64,000 nt of DNA from CAVUBL01 sp963837945 (GTDB taxonomy: Bacteria > Acidobacteriota > Thermoanaerobaculia > Multivoradales > DATKCC01), in NCBI GenBank assembly GCA_963837945.1, contig CAWIQD010000030.1, positions 1 through 64,000 of the forward strand. The letters run 5' to 3'. The notes under the pieces are model-generated. The model saw only the letters and a program-made list of their open reading frames with translations. It was not told the DNA's origin and ran no database searches. Of the stretch, positions 55,370 through 63,492 are shown piece by piece; the first letter of the stretch is position 1, and each line of letters begins with the position of its first letter. The position numbers and the translations under genes were made by a program.

Positions 55370-56517
55370 AGCACCGAGGGCGCTGGATGGGCTGTGCGAT
55401 TCTGTTGGTACTCGGGGCCTCGACGAGTCGATCTGAGGCCGGGACGTTCGTCATGATGAGCGTCGACGCAGCAACCGTCGTATCGTCCTATGGGTACATG
55501 GGAGTTCGTGTCGACGGGATCGCGCAATACCAGGGATCCGTCGACTCTGGCGACGTCGACTACCAGATCAACACGGAGCTGAACGACAACCGGGATGGCG
55601 GAAGCCTCTACAACTGGTCGATGCCGGATGCGGAGGGCGATGGACTGACGGGCCATGGCATCACGCAAGGTATGTACATTTCGTGCACTGGCTCCTGCGC
55701 CGCCTACTCGAACCTCTACCGGCTCAACTGCCCCGCAACCTATAACTACGTAGGGCATGGCGCCGTCACGGTCTACCACCCGTTCAGTTCCGAGATTTCC
55801 ACCAAGGATACCGGTGTCCGTCTCGTCGGCTGCTTCACGCCGCCCCCGCCACCCCCCGATGGCGGAGGCGGATGGGGAGGCGGCGGCGGAGTCTGCGGGA
55901 GCGGTGCAGTGACCACCGCGACGATGGCGTCGGTCAACAGCGGAGCGATGCTCGCTGCGGTCCCAGGCTTCTCCGCCTTGACTCGTCGCGACGTCCAGGG
56001 GCATATGCGCTACCTGCTCGAGGACTGGGCGGTCCTCTCCGTGACGCCAGCGGAAGACGACGCGCCCACGATCAAGGTTCTCAACGCGTCTTCTCCACCG
56101 TTCGGAGATGCCGCCGCTGCGAGGCTCCGCGCCCAAGCGACGAAGGCCTCGGGGACCGTGCTGGTCGTCGAGAGCGCCGAGCACCCGCGGAATTCCCGGT
56201 GGATTCCGACTCCCCGGGCCCGGATGGTCGGCCCGTCCTTTTCTGGTGGGGCGCCGGGCGAGGAGCTGGTGGTCCGCGCCGATTTCACGGACTCAGGCCG
56301 CCTCGGCCGCCTCGACGTACTCCACAGCACGGAGCCAGTGCCGGGTCCGCTGGTCGACCAGATCAAGCAACACCTCGAGATGGTTTACCAGAGCCCGAAA
56401 CGCCACAGGGCCATCGCCTTCGTCATCCTGCGCCTCGGCGATTCCGTGGCCATTCGGTCCAGCGTGACCGTGGTCCCCCTCTGCTGCTGCGGCTCCGAGG
56501 GGAACTTCTGCGTCTGA
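55366..56517 (+). CDS. Secreted protein with Pro/Gly linker and Cys-rich C terminus
   Basis: 383 aa. Signal peptide to about residue 25. A beta-rich domain (GYMGVRVDGIAQYQGSVDSG, YISCTGSCAAYSNLYRLNCP) is followed by a PPPPPPDGGGGWGGGGG linker, a second domain (about 195-370) and the tail VPLCCCGSEGNFCV. Even numbers of Cys suggest disulfides in the envelope. No family recognised. Coupled to the gene upstream. Confidence 0.68.
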   Translation: MKHRGRWMGCAILLVLGASTSRSEAGTFVMMSVDAATVVSSYGYMGVRVDGIAQYQGSVDSGDVDYQINTELNDNRDGGSLYNWSMPDAEGDGLTGHGITQGMYISCTGSCAAYSNLYRLNCPATYNYVGHGAVTVYHPFSSEISTKDTGVRLVGCFTPPPPPPDGGGGWGGGGGVCGSGAVTTATMASVNSGAMLAAVPGFSALTRRDVQGHMRYLLEDWAVLSVTPAEDDAPTIKVLNASSPPFGDAAAARLRAQATKASGTVLVVESAEHPRNSRWIPTPRARMVGPSFSGGAPGEELVVRADFTDSGRLGRLDVLHSTEPVPGPLVDQIKQHLEMVYQSPKRHRAIAFVILRLGDSVAIRSSVTVVPLCCCGSEGNFCV

Positions 56518-56598
56518 TCGGCGAAGGATGAGCCATCGAATTGCCCAGGCAGGCCGGGGGAGCCGTGTCAGGTCCCCCGGCCTGTTTGGGTCTTGGGC

Positions 56599-57966
56599 TC
56601 AGGAGGCGACTTCGGAACGGCTGGCGGGCTGGTCGCGCAGGTCGGAGAGGTAGCGGGCGACCCGGCGGATCTCGTGGACGGTCAGCAGATCACGCAGGGC
56701 CGCCTGGCGGAAGAGCGAGAGGGCGCCCAGGGCCTCGCGATGGATGTCCTGGGCCTCGAACAGGACCTTGGTCCAGACCGCGATCTCCCGCACCTCGGCG
56801 GTCCGCCCCTGCTCGAGGAGGAGGACGGCGAGGTCGAGGGCGACGAGCGCCGCGTCGTAGCCCAAGCCGGCCTCGAGGAAGCCGTCGCGCGCGGCGCGAA
56901 GGCTCGCCTCCGCCGCGGCCGTATCGCCCAGGCCCAGGGCGATCCGGCCCCGGAGCCAGTCGCGCCGGAGCCGGAAGGAGCGGTCCGGGTGGGCGAGGTA
57001 GAGGGGCTCGGCTGCGGCGAGTAGCTGCTGGGCCTCCTTGAGCTCGCCCGCCTCGCATAGGTACCAGGCCAGATTGTGGTGTGCGATGAACCGCAGCGAC
57101 GGCGGCGTCCCAGCATCGAGCGCCGCCAACGTGGCGCGCGCCTGCCCCACCGCAGTGGACACATCGCCGCCGAGAAAAGCGACCTCGGCGCGTTTCAGCC
57201 ATACTCCGATTAGCCTCTCACCCTCGGCGCCGATCGAAGCGTAAAGCTTTTCGGCGAGGTCGAGATGGGCCACAGCGTCAGATAAGCGACGCTGATCTTT
57301 GGCGAGCGACGCGGCGAAGCTCGCCACCTCGGCTCGCAAGAGATCGTCCGCAGAGCTCTCGAGGAGGGCGGCGGCCTCGGCCATCACGGCCTCGGCGCCG
57401 TGCAAGTCCCCAGCCGCCCGGAGGGCGTTGGCCTGGTGCGCCCGGGCCTCGGCCACGCGGTCGCGGCAGAAGGCCTCTCCGTAGGTGTCCGCGGGAAGTC
57501 TGCGAGCGAGCTCGACGGCGAGCTCCGCCGCCTCCAGGGCGGCCGTCGGAGAGTCGTGGATCTTGTCGCGGCCGGCGGCGAGCAGGAGCTCGACGAGGGC
57601 CGGGTTCAGAGCCGTGAAGGCCCCTCGGCGGACCGCCGCCAGGCGGCGCGGATGGTCGGCCAGGGCTCCGAGCAGGGCGAGCTCGCGCCGCGCTCGGCGC
57701 TGCTGCTCGTGGAAGGCGAGAGCCGGGACCGCGGCCCGGTCGATGAGTGCCGAGTTCGGGGAACTCGCCGCCACAACGCTGCGGCGGCCGGTGGAGAGGG
57801 CTTCGACCCCGGCGTGACACTCCGGGCACAGGCGCACCAGGTGCTCCAGCAGGAGCGTCAGGTAGACGCCGGGGTCGATCTCCCCCCGGGCCAGGGCCTC
57901 CAGCAGCTCGGGCGTGACGTGCCACTTGCCCTTGCCGCGACATTCCTCCATGAGCCGGACCTCCAT
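56599..57966 (-). CDS. Zinc-finger-headed TPR protein, near-duplicate of the XRE-TPR protein
   Basis: 455 aa. Instead of an HTH, the N terminus has LLEHLVRLCPECHAG (H42, C47, C50), an anti-sigma-like zinc-binding pattern. From about residue 130 it follows the XRE-TPR protein: a 50-residue block is identical (ANALRAAGDLHGAEAVMAEA and flanks), then about 55 residues diverge (KRAEVAFLGGDVSTAV region), then the C-terminal 200 residues are again nearly identical, ending SEVAS in both. The divergent middle may set ligand specificity. Small secreted protein gene upstream at 58085 on the same strand. Confidence 0.78.
   Translation of the reverse strand: MEVRLMEECRGKGKWHVTPELLEALARGEIDPGVYLTLLLEHLVRLCPECHAGVEALSTGRRSVVAASSPNSALIDRAAVPALAFHEQQRRARRELALLGALADHPRRLAAVRRGAFTALNPALVELLLAAGRDKIHDSPTAALEAAELAVELARRLPADTYGEAFCRDRVAEARAHQANALRAAGDLHGAEAVMAEAAALLESSADDLLRAEVASFAASLAKDQRRLSDAVAHLDLAEKLYASIGAEGERLIGVWLKRAEVAFLGGDVSTAVGQARATLAALDAGTPPSLRFIAHHNLAWYLCEAGELKEAQQLLAAAEPLYLAHPDRSFRLRRDWLRGRIALGLGDTAAAEASLRAARDGFLEAGLGYDAALVALDLAVLLLEQGRTAEVREIAVWTKVLFEAQDIHREALGALSLFRQAALRDLLTVHEIRRVARYLSDLRDQPASRSEVAS
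57305..57455 (-). repeat. 151-bp identical segment, copy 2 (TPR paralogues)
   Basis: Identical by eye to 52602-52752; see that entry. Confidence 0.85.
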
Positions 57967-58084
57967 TCCCCATCCGATTGAGTTGTCGCCTACATCCTTA
58001 AGGTTGCTCGAATCGGGGAAAGTGAGACAGGCCGACGAGAGAACCTGACCTTGTAGGCTCTAGACGGTCGAGGTGACCACCGGC

Positions 58085-58423
58085 CTAGCCGTCCGGATCG
58101 ACCACTCCAGTCCGATCGCCGCAGTCGAGATCGCAGGTCGAGGCGGTCGAAGTCGCGGAGGTGGTAAGGCCGGAGACCGCCGCGCCGCGCGAGCCGGCCG
58201 GCGCGGCCGAGGGCGCGAGGCGCGCGAGTTCCGTCCAGAAGCCAACCCACGCCCGAGTCCAGAGAGCGTCCAGGGTGCCGAGCACGCCGAGGCCGGAGGA
58301 CGGCGCCACACGGACCGTGACAAGGGCACCACCGTGCGACTCCTGGGCCACCACCGGCAAGGCGGCGCAGAGCAGCGCGAGAGCGAGAACGACGGCGACA
58401 AGGGTGAGGCGGAACCTCTGCAT
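58085..58423 (-). CDS. Small secreted protein with C-terminal VDPDG (cassette B)
   Basis: 112 aa with GGAGGGAGGAG upstream of ATG 58423. Signal peptide LTLVAVVLALALLCAALPVV. The mature part has an amphipathic Trp-rich helix (GTLDALWTRAWVGFWTELAR), a Ser/Thr/Ala-rich spacer and the C terminus CDLDCGDRTGVVDPDG. The order of parts parallels 42410-42754. It lies 118 bp upstream of the zinc-finger-TPR gene on the same strand and may be its ligand precursor or target. Inference. Confidence 0.68.
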   Translation of the reverse strand: MQRFRLTLVAVVLALALLCAALPVVAQESHGGALVTVRVAPSSGLGVLGTLDALWTRAWVGFWTELARLAPSAAPAGSRGAAVSGLTTSATSTASTCDLDCGDRTGVVDPDG

Positions 58424-58492
58424 GGGATCTCCTCCCTCCGAGCGGACGCACCTGGCCCCGACATGGAAACCAGCGGTCCATTCACTTTGAAA

Positions 58493-58505
58493 GTGCGTAG
58501 AAGGA
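58493..58505. promoter_or_regulatory. Short palindrome upstream of the small secreted protein
   Basis: CACTTT-G-AAAGTG, a perfect 6-bp dyad about 70 bp before the ATG at 58423. A TATTTT segment lies near 58515. Possible operator; unproven. Confidence 0.35.
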
Positions 58506-58548
58506 GAAAAATAGGACCTTGCGAGAGGAAAACCGGCGCGGGACGCCG

Positions 58549-59202
58549 CTAGCCGAGCAGGCCCTTGCGTGCCGCGTAGCGGACGACCTCTGCGGTGTTG
58601 TGGACCCCGAGCTTCTCCATCATGCGGCTGCGGTGGTTCTCGGCGGTCTTGACGCTGATGCCGAGCGCCTGGGCCACCTCCTTGGTGGCCCGACCTTCGA
58701 CCACCAGGTGGAAGACCTCGCGCTCCCGCGGCGTGAGCGAGCCGTAGGGATCCTCCGGCGTGCGATCGGGGTTGCGGTAGCGCTCGGCCAGCACCCGCGC
58801 CGGCCGGGGGCCGAAGTAGCCCTGGCCGGAGTGGAGGGCCCGGACCGCCGCCAGCAGCTCCGAGCCGGCGCTGTCCTTGACCAGGTAGCCGTCGGCGCCC
58901 GCCCGCACCACCCGCACGACGTACTCCTCGTCCTCATGCATGCTGAGCACGAGGATCCGGGTCGCCGGCAGCTCGGCGTGGATTCGGCGCACCGCCTCCA
59001 GCCCCGAGAGCCGGGGCATCGAGAGGTCGAGGACGGCCACGTCCGGGCGGGTCGCGAGCGCGCGCTCCACCGCCTCCGCGCCGTCGGCGGCCTGCGCCAC
59101 CACCTCGCATTCGCCCCCCTCGCCGAGCAGGCTCACCAACCCCTCGCGGACGATCGTGTGGTCGTCGGCGACCAGCACCCGGATGGCGAGCCCGGCCGGC
59201 AT
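58549..59202 (-). CDS. NarL/FixJ-family response regulator
   Basis: 217 aa. Receiver domain: VLVADDHTIVREGLVSLL, phospho-acceptor D59 in VAVLDLSMPRLSGLEA, and the Lys switch in GYLVKDSAGSELL. C-terminal LuxR-type helix-turn-helix: LTPREREVFHLVVEGRATKE and LGISVKTAENHRSRMMEKLG. The ATG overlaps the stop of the histidine kinase by one base. Receives phosphate from that kinase; target genes unknown. Confidence 0.94.
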   Translation of the reverse strand: MPAGLAIRVLVADDHTIVREGLVSLLGEGGECEVVAQAADGAEAVERALATRPDVAVLDLSMPRLSGLEAVRRIHAELPATRILVLSMHEDEEYVVRVVRAGADGYLVKDSAGSELLAAVRALHSGQGYFGPRPARVLAERYRNPDRTPEDPYGSLTPREREVFHLVVEGRATKEVAQALGISVKTAENHRSRMMEKLGVHNTAEVVRYAARKGLLG

Positions 59203-60018
59203 CAGGCCTCCGCCCCGCGCCCGGCGGCCGGCAGCTCCACCTCGACGCGCGTGCCGTCGCCCGCGCGGGAGGCGAGCCGGAACGAGCCGCCCGCGAGCTC
59301 GACTCGGTCGCGCATGCCGCGCAGGCCGAAGCCGGAGGCCGTCTCGGCCGGGCCGAGGACGGTCTGCGCGTCGAACCCCCGGCCCCGGTCGGCCACCTCG
59401 ATCATCAGCCGGTCCTCGACGCGCTCGAGGCGCACCCGGGCGCCGGCCGCACCCGAGTGCCTCATGGCGTTGGTCAGGGACTCCTGGACGACGCGGAAGG
59501 CCAGGGTCTCGACCTCCGGCTCGAGGCGCGACTCCGGCTCGAGACCGGACTCCAGGGTGACCTCGAAGCCCGCCCACTCGCCCAGGGTGCGCGCCAGCCA
59601 GCGCAGGGCCGGGGCGAGACCGAGGTCGTCGAGCATCTGCGGGCGGAGCAGGTGGGCGAGGCGGCGCGCCTCGGCCAGCGCCGCGCCCGCGATCTCGACG
59701 GCCGCCGCCGCCTCGCCGGCGAGGCCCGGATCGATCGCCGCGGCCCGGCCGCCCAGGCGTTCGAGACGGATCTTGAGCGCGGTCAGGGTCTGCCCGAGAC
59801 CGTCGTGGAGCTTCCCGCGCGATCCGGCGGCGCTCCTCCTCCTGGACCTCCCAGACCGCCCGCGCCAGGCCCCGAAAGCGCCGCTCCCCCTGGACCAGGC
59901 GTTCGAACAGGCGCTCGTTCTCCCGGTCGATGCGCCGGATCCGCTCCAGCAGGTCGACCGACGCGACGCCGTCGCCGGGCTCCTCCGGCCGGCGCTCAGC
60001 CGCGGCGGGTTTCACCGG
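59202..60018 (-). CDS. Histidine kinase (HisKA_3 type), frame broken at the H-box
   Basis: About 270 aa, cytoplasmic, no membrane span seen. The N-terminal coiled coil (LLERIRRIDRENERLFERLV) leads into the dimerisation box EERRRIARE, where the frame breaks near 59812: one extra base splits the expected ARELHDGLGQTL. The second frame carries the rest (RPQMLDDLGLAPALRWLART) and the ATPase domain (VVQESLTNAMRHSG, GRGFD, GFGLRGMRDRVE). GTG 60018 or ATG 60042 may start it, inside the end of the Ser/Thr kinase gene. Confidence 0.85.
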
Positions 60019-63000
60019 CTCGCTTTCGGACGGTCTCGACAACGCTCTCCACCTCCGGCAGATGCTCGAACGCCTTGCGCTCCTCGCCCGCGAGCGACTC
60101 GCGCAGGCGGTCGACCTCCCGGCCCGCGGCCGCCCATTCCCGCCCGGCGCCCGCCGCCTCGCCCCGGGCGTCGAGGATCGCCGCCAGGGTGCGGTGCAGG
60201 CGCCAGGCCCGCGCGTACGGCCCGACCCGGGCGCTCAGCCGGAGACCCTCTCGGGCCGCCCGCTCGGCGCCCGCGAGGTCCCCGGCCGCTCGCCGCGCCT
60301 CCGCGAGCGCGACCGCCGCCTCCAGGGCCACCATCTGGCAACCGGCCCCGCCGGCGTCGGTCGCCACCGACTCTAGCCCAACGACCGCGGGCTTCGTCCG
60401 CCCGGCGGCGAGATCGGCCTCGGCCAGTCCGAGGCGGGAGCGCAGCTCGGCCAGGAAGCTCCCCGAGGAGCGGGCGTCGCCGAGGGCGCGGCCGAAGGCC
60501 TCCCGCGCCTCGGGCAAGCGGCCGCCCAGGAGCGAGAGCTCGCCTCGCAGGCGCTCGAGCTCCGCCTGCTGCTCCTGGTTGCCGGCCTCGCGGAGCCAGC
60601 CGGAGGCGTTTGCGAGCTGCTCTTTCGCGGGCCCGGCGCGGCCCGTTTCGATCAGGACGCTCGCTTCGAACAGCGAGAACTCCGCCAGGCCCCGGGCGTC
60701 GGCGAGCTCATGGACGATGGCGAGCGCCTGGGAGTAGGACTCGCGCGCCGCGCCGTAGCGCCCCTGGAGCTCGGCGACCCGCCCCAGGTGCCCGAGCGAG
60801 ACCGCCTCGGCGTCGCGCAGCCCGAGGGCGCGGCTCTGGTCCAGGGCGGCGAGGAACGACTCGAGCGCCGAGGACCACTCGCCGCGCACCAGGTCGAGCA
60901 GCCCGAGGCTCTGGGTGGCGATCACCTGCCCCTCCCGGTTGCCGCTCTTCTGGTAGAGGTCGAGCGCCTGGTGCCAGTAGACACCGGCGTTGTCGTACTG
61001 GCCCAGGAGGTAGAAGGCGAAGCCGACGTTGTTGTAGCTCTCCGCCAGCGCCCGGTGGTCGCCCAGGTCCTGGCGCATCTGGAGGGCCTGCCGGTAGTGG
61101 TCGAGCGCTGCCTGGTAGCGCCCGCGCTCCTCTTCGAGGATGCCGAAGTCGTTCTCGAGACCGGCCACGCCCTCGCGGTCGCCGATGGCCTCGAGGATGC
61201 CCCGGGCCTCCTCCATGCGCGAGCGCCCCGCGGCATAGTGGCCGCGCAGGAACTCCACCGACCCGAGGTTGGTGAGCGTGGCCGCGTAGCCGCGCCGGTC
61301 GCCGATCCGCGAGCGGATCTCCGCGGCCTCGCCGTAGCGCTCGGCCGCGCGGTCGAGCTCGCCCAGGTCGTCGTAGGCGACGCCCAGGGCGTTGAGCACG
61401 TCGGCCCGCCCCTTGGCGTTGCCCAGCCGGTTCTGGATCACCAGCGCCCGGACCAGGTAGTCGTCGACCGCCCGCCGGCTGTCACCCGCCAGCACCGCGT
61501 ACTTGCCGAGCAGGTACCAGGCGCGCGGGTGGTTGGGCTCCTCGGCGGCGACCCGGAGCAGGACCTTGCGCGCGTCGTCGAAGTGGCCGCCGTCGCCGTA
61601 GGCGCGGGCGAGCTCGATCCGGGCCTCGACGTCGTGCGGGTAGCGCGCGACCAGGGCACCCAGCGCCGCCTGGGCGCGCTTCGGCTCGCCTGCGAGCAGG
61701 GCCTCGCGCGCCCGCGCCTCATAGGCCAGCCTCCCCCGCTCGGCGGGCAGCACCGAAACCGCGCGGCGAGCCGCTTCGAGGGCCTTGTCGTGATAGCCGA
61801 GCTCGTCGTAGGCGCCGGCGAGGCGCACCCAGCCCGCCGCGAAACCGGCGTCCTCGGCGACCGCCCGTTCGAGCTCGGGAGCTGCGCCGGCCGCGTCGCC
61901 CGCGGCGAGCTTCGCGACTCCGCGGGAGTAGGCCGACAAGGCCGCGGTGGAGGCCGTGGTCGCCGCCTTCGCGGGCGCCGCCGGCGCGGCGACCTCCAGG
62001 CGCTCCCGAAGCTCGCCGCCCAGGCGTGCGACGACCTGGAAGAGGCCCCCGTCGCCGGCGCCGCCCTGGGCGGAGATGCCGGTCCCGACCGGCGAGCCCT
62101 CGGGGCCGAGCAGATGGGCGTCGACCCGCAGCACGTCGCCGGCGGAGCGCACCGTGCCCACCACCAGGCGGTCGACGTCGAGGAGCTCGGCGAGCTGGCG
62201 CGCCTCCTGCTCGCCCGGAGCGCCCGGCGCCAGGCCGAGATCGCGGACCGTCCGGCTCACCCGCTGGCTGTCGACCACGCGCAGGGCGGGGCTCTCGGCG
62301 AGGGCCGAGGTCAGCATCTCCGCCAGGCCGGTCGGGGCCCACGCGAGCTCGGTGCGGCCGGTCTCGTCCGCCAGGGGAAGGATGGCGACCGCGTGCGACG
62401 GGGCGGCCGCCGAAGCCGGCCCGCGCGCGGCCCGGCGGGCCAGCACGACCCCCAGGGCCGCGAGCGCCAGGACGAGGACGCCGGCCGCGGTCCACGCCGC
62501 GAGGCGCCGCCCGCCCGGCCTCCGCCACGCCCCGGCGCGGGGCCCACGCGGGGCCCGTACCCCGGCGAGGTCCGCCGCGAGGTCGGAGGCGCTCTGGTAG
62601 CGCTCGGCCGGCTCGCGCTCCAGGCAGCGGCCGAGGATCCGCTCGAGGAAACGGGGGACCCGCACTCCCAGCTCGCGCGGCGTCCGGGGCCTGCCGCTCA
62701 GGCGCTGCCCCAGGACCTCACCCATCGTCTCGCCGCGGAAGGGCAGCTCGCCGGTGAGCATCTCGAACAGGATGAGACCCAGGGCGTAGATGTCGCTGCG
62801 CCCGTCGACCTCGCCGCCCGAGGCCTGCTCCGGCGACAGGTAGTCGGGGGTACCGACCAGGCTGCCGGCGCGGGTGAGGGCGGCTCCGGCCATCGAGCGC
62901 GCGACGCCGAAGTCGGTCAGGTAGGCCGTCCCGTCCTCGTCCAGCAGCACGTTGGCCGGCTTGAGATCCCGATGGACGACGCCTTCCTCGTGGGCCGCGG

Positions 63001-63430
63001 CCAGCCCGTCGGCGAGCTGGCGGGCGACGGCGGCGGCCTGCTCCGGTGCCAGGGCCCCCTGCTCGGCGAGCACGGCCTGGAGCGAGCGCCCCGGCACCAG
63101 GTCCATGGTCAGGAAGCGCAGCTCGCCGTCTTCGCCGAAATCGTGGATGCGGACGACGTTCTTGTGGGTCACCTGACGGGCGAGGATGAGCTCGCGGCGG
63201 AACCGCTCCTCGCCGTGGGCGCCGGCCGCGGCCTCCGGCCGGAGCACCTTGAGCGCGACCTCGAGGTCGAGACGCTCGTCCCGGGCACGGTAGACCATGC
63301 CCATGCCACCGACCCCGAGGAGCTCGACGATCCGGTACCGCCCGGCGACCCGGGTACCGGGCGCCAGGAGGTAGCCCTCGGCGAGATTCGTTCGAGTCGG
63401 CTGTGCGTCGCTGTCGGAACGCCCGGGCAC
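59996..63430 (-). CDS. Ser/Thr protein kinase with TolB-like and TPR domains
   Basis: 1144 aa, GTG start. PASTA-less Pkn-type kinase domain (about 30-295): GVGGMGMVY, Lys61, catalytic D155 in VVHRDLKPANVLL, DFG at 173-175 and GTPDYLSPEQASGG. One transmembrane helix at about 305-330. Then a TolB-N/FlgO-like domain (HAVAILPLADETGRTELAWA) and about ten TPRs to the end. Typical of Acidobacteria-type sensor kinases. Overlaps the histidine kinase gene, so both signalling arms are co-expressed. Confidence 0.93.
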   Translation of the reverse strand: MPGRSDSDAQPTRTNLAEGYLLAPGTRVAGRYRIVELLGVGGMGMVYRARDERLDLEVALKVLRPEAAAGAHGEERFRRELILARQVTHKNVVRIHDFGEDGELRFLTMDLVPGRSLQAVLAEQGALAPEQAAAVARQLADGLAAAHEEGVVHRDLKPANVLLDEDGTAYLTDFGVARSMAGAALTRAGSLVGTPDYLSPEQASGGEVDGRSDIYALGLILFEMLTGELPFRGETMGEVLGQRLSGRPRTPRELGVRVPRFLERILGRCLEREPAERYQSASDLAADLAGVRAPRGPRAGAWRRPGGRRLAAWTAAGVLVLALAALGVVLARRAARGPASAAAPSHAVAILPLADETGRTELAWAPTGLAEMLTSALAESPALRVVDSQRVSRTVRDLGLAPGAPGEQEARQLAELLDVDRLVVGTVRSAGDVLRVDAHLLGPEGSPVGTGISAQGGAGDGGLFQVVARLGGELRERLEVAAPAAPAKAATTASTAALSAYSRGVAKLAAGDAAGAAPELERAVAEDAGFAAGWVRLAGAYDELGYHDKALEAARRAVSVLPAERGRLAYEARAREALLAGEPKRAQAALGALVARYPHDVEARIELARAYGDGGHFDDARKVLLRVAAEEPNHPRAWYLLGKYAVLAGDSRRAVDDYLVRALVIQNRLGNAKGRADVLNALGVAYDDLGELDRAAERYGEAAEIRSRIGDRRGYAATLTNLGSVEFLRGHYAAGRSRMEEARGILEAIGDREGVAGLENDFGILEEERGRYQAALDHYRQALQMRQDLGDHRALAESYNNVGFAFYLLGQYDNAGVYWHQALDLYQKSGNREGQVIATQSLGLLDLVRGEWSSALESFLAALDQSRALGLRDAEAVSLGHLGRVAELQGRYGAARESYSQALAIVHELADARGLAEFSLFEASVLIETGRAGPAKEQLANASGWLREAGNQEQQAELERLRGELSLLGGRLPEAREAFGRALGDARSSGSFLAELRSRLGLAEADLAAGRTKPAVVGLESVATDAGGAGCQMVALEAAVALAEARRAAGDLAGAERAAREGLRLSARVGPYARAWRLHRTLAAILDARGEAAGAGREWAAAGREVDRLRESLAGEERKAFEHLPEVESVVETVRKRAGETRRG

Positions 63431-63492
63431 CTGGGGGTCAGACTACCGCAGAGTACGACCGGATCTCCTCCGCGACCCCTCGATTCCGGAGC

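Noticed and set aside
58519..61275. Long plus-strand frame of 918 codons
   Set aside because: Antisense shadow of the response regulator, histidine kinase and Ser/Thr kinase genes.
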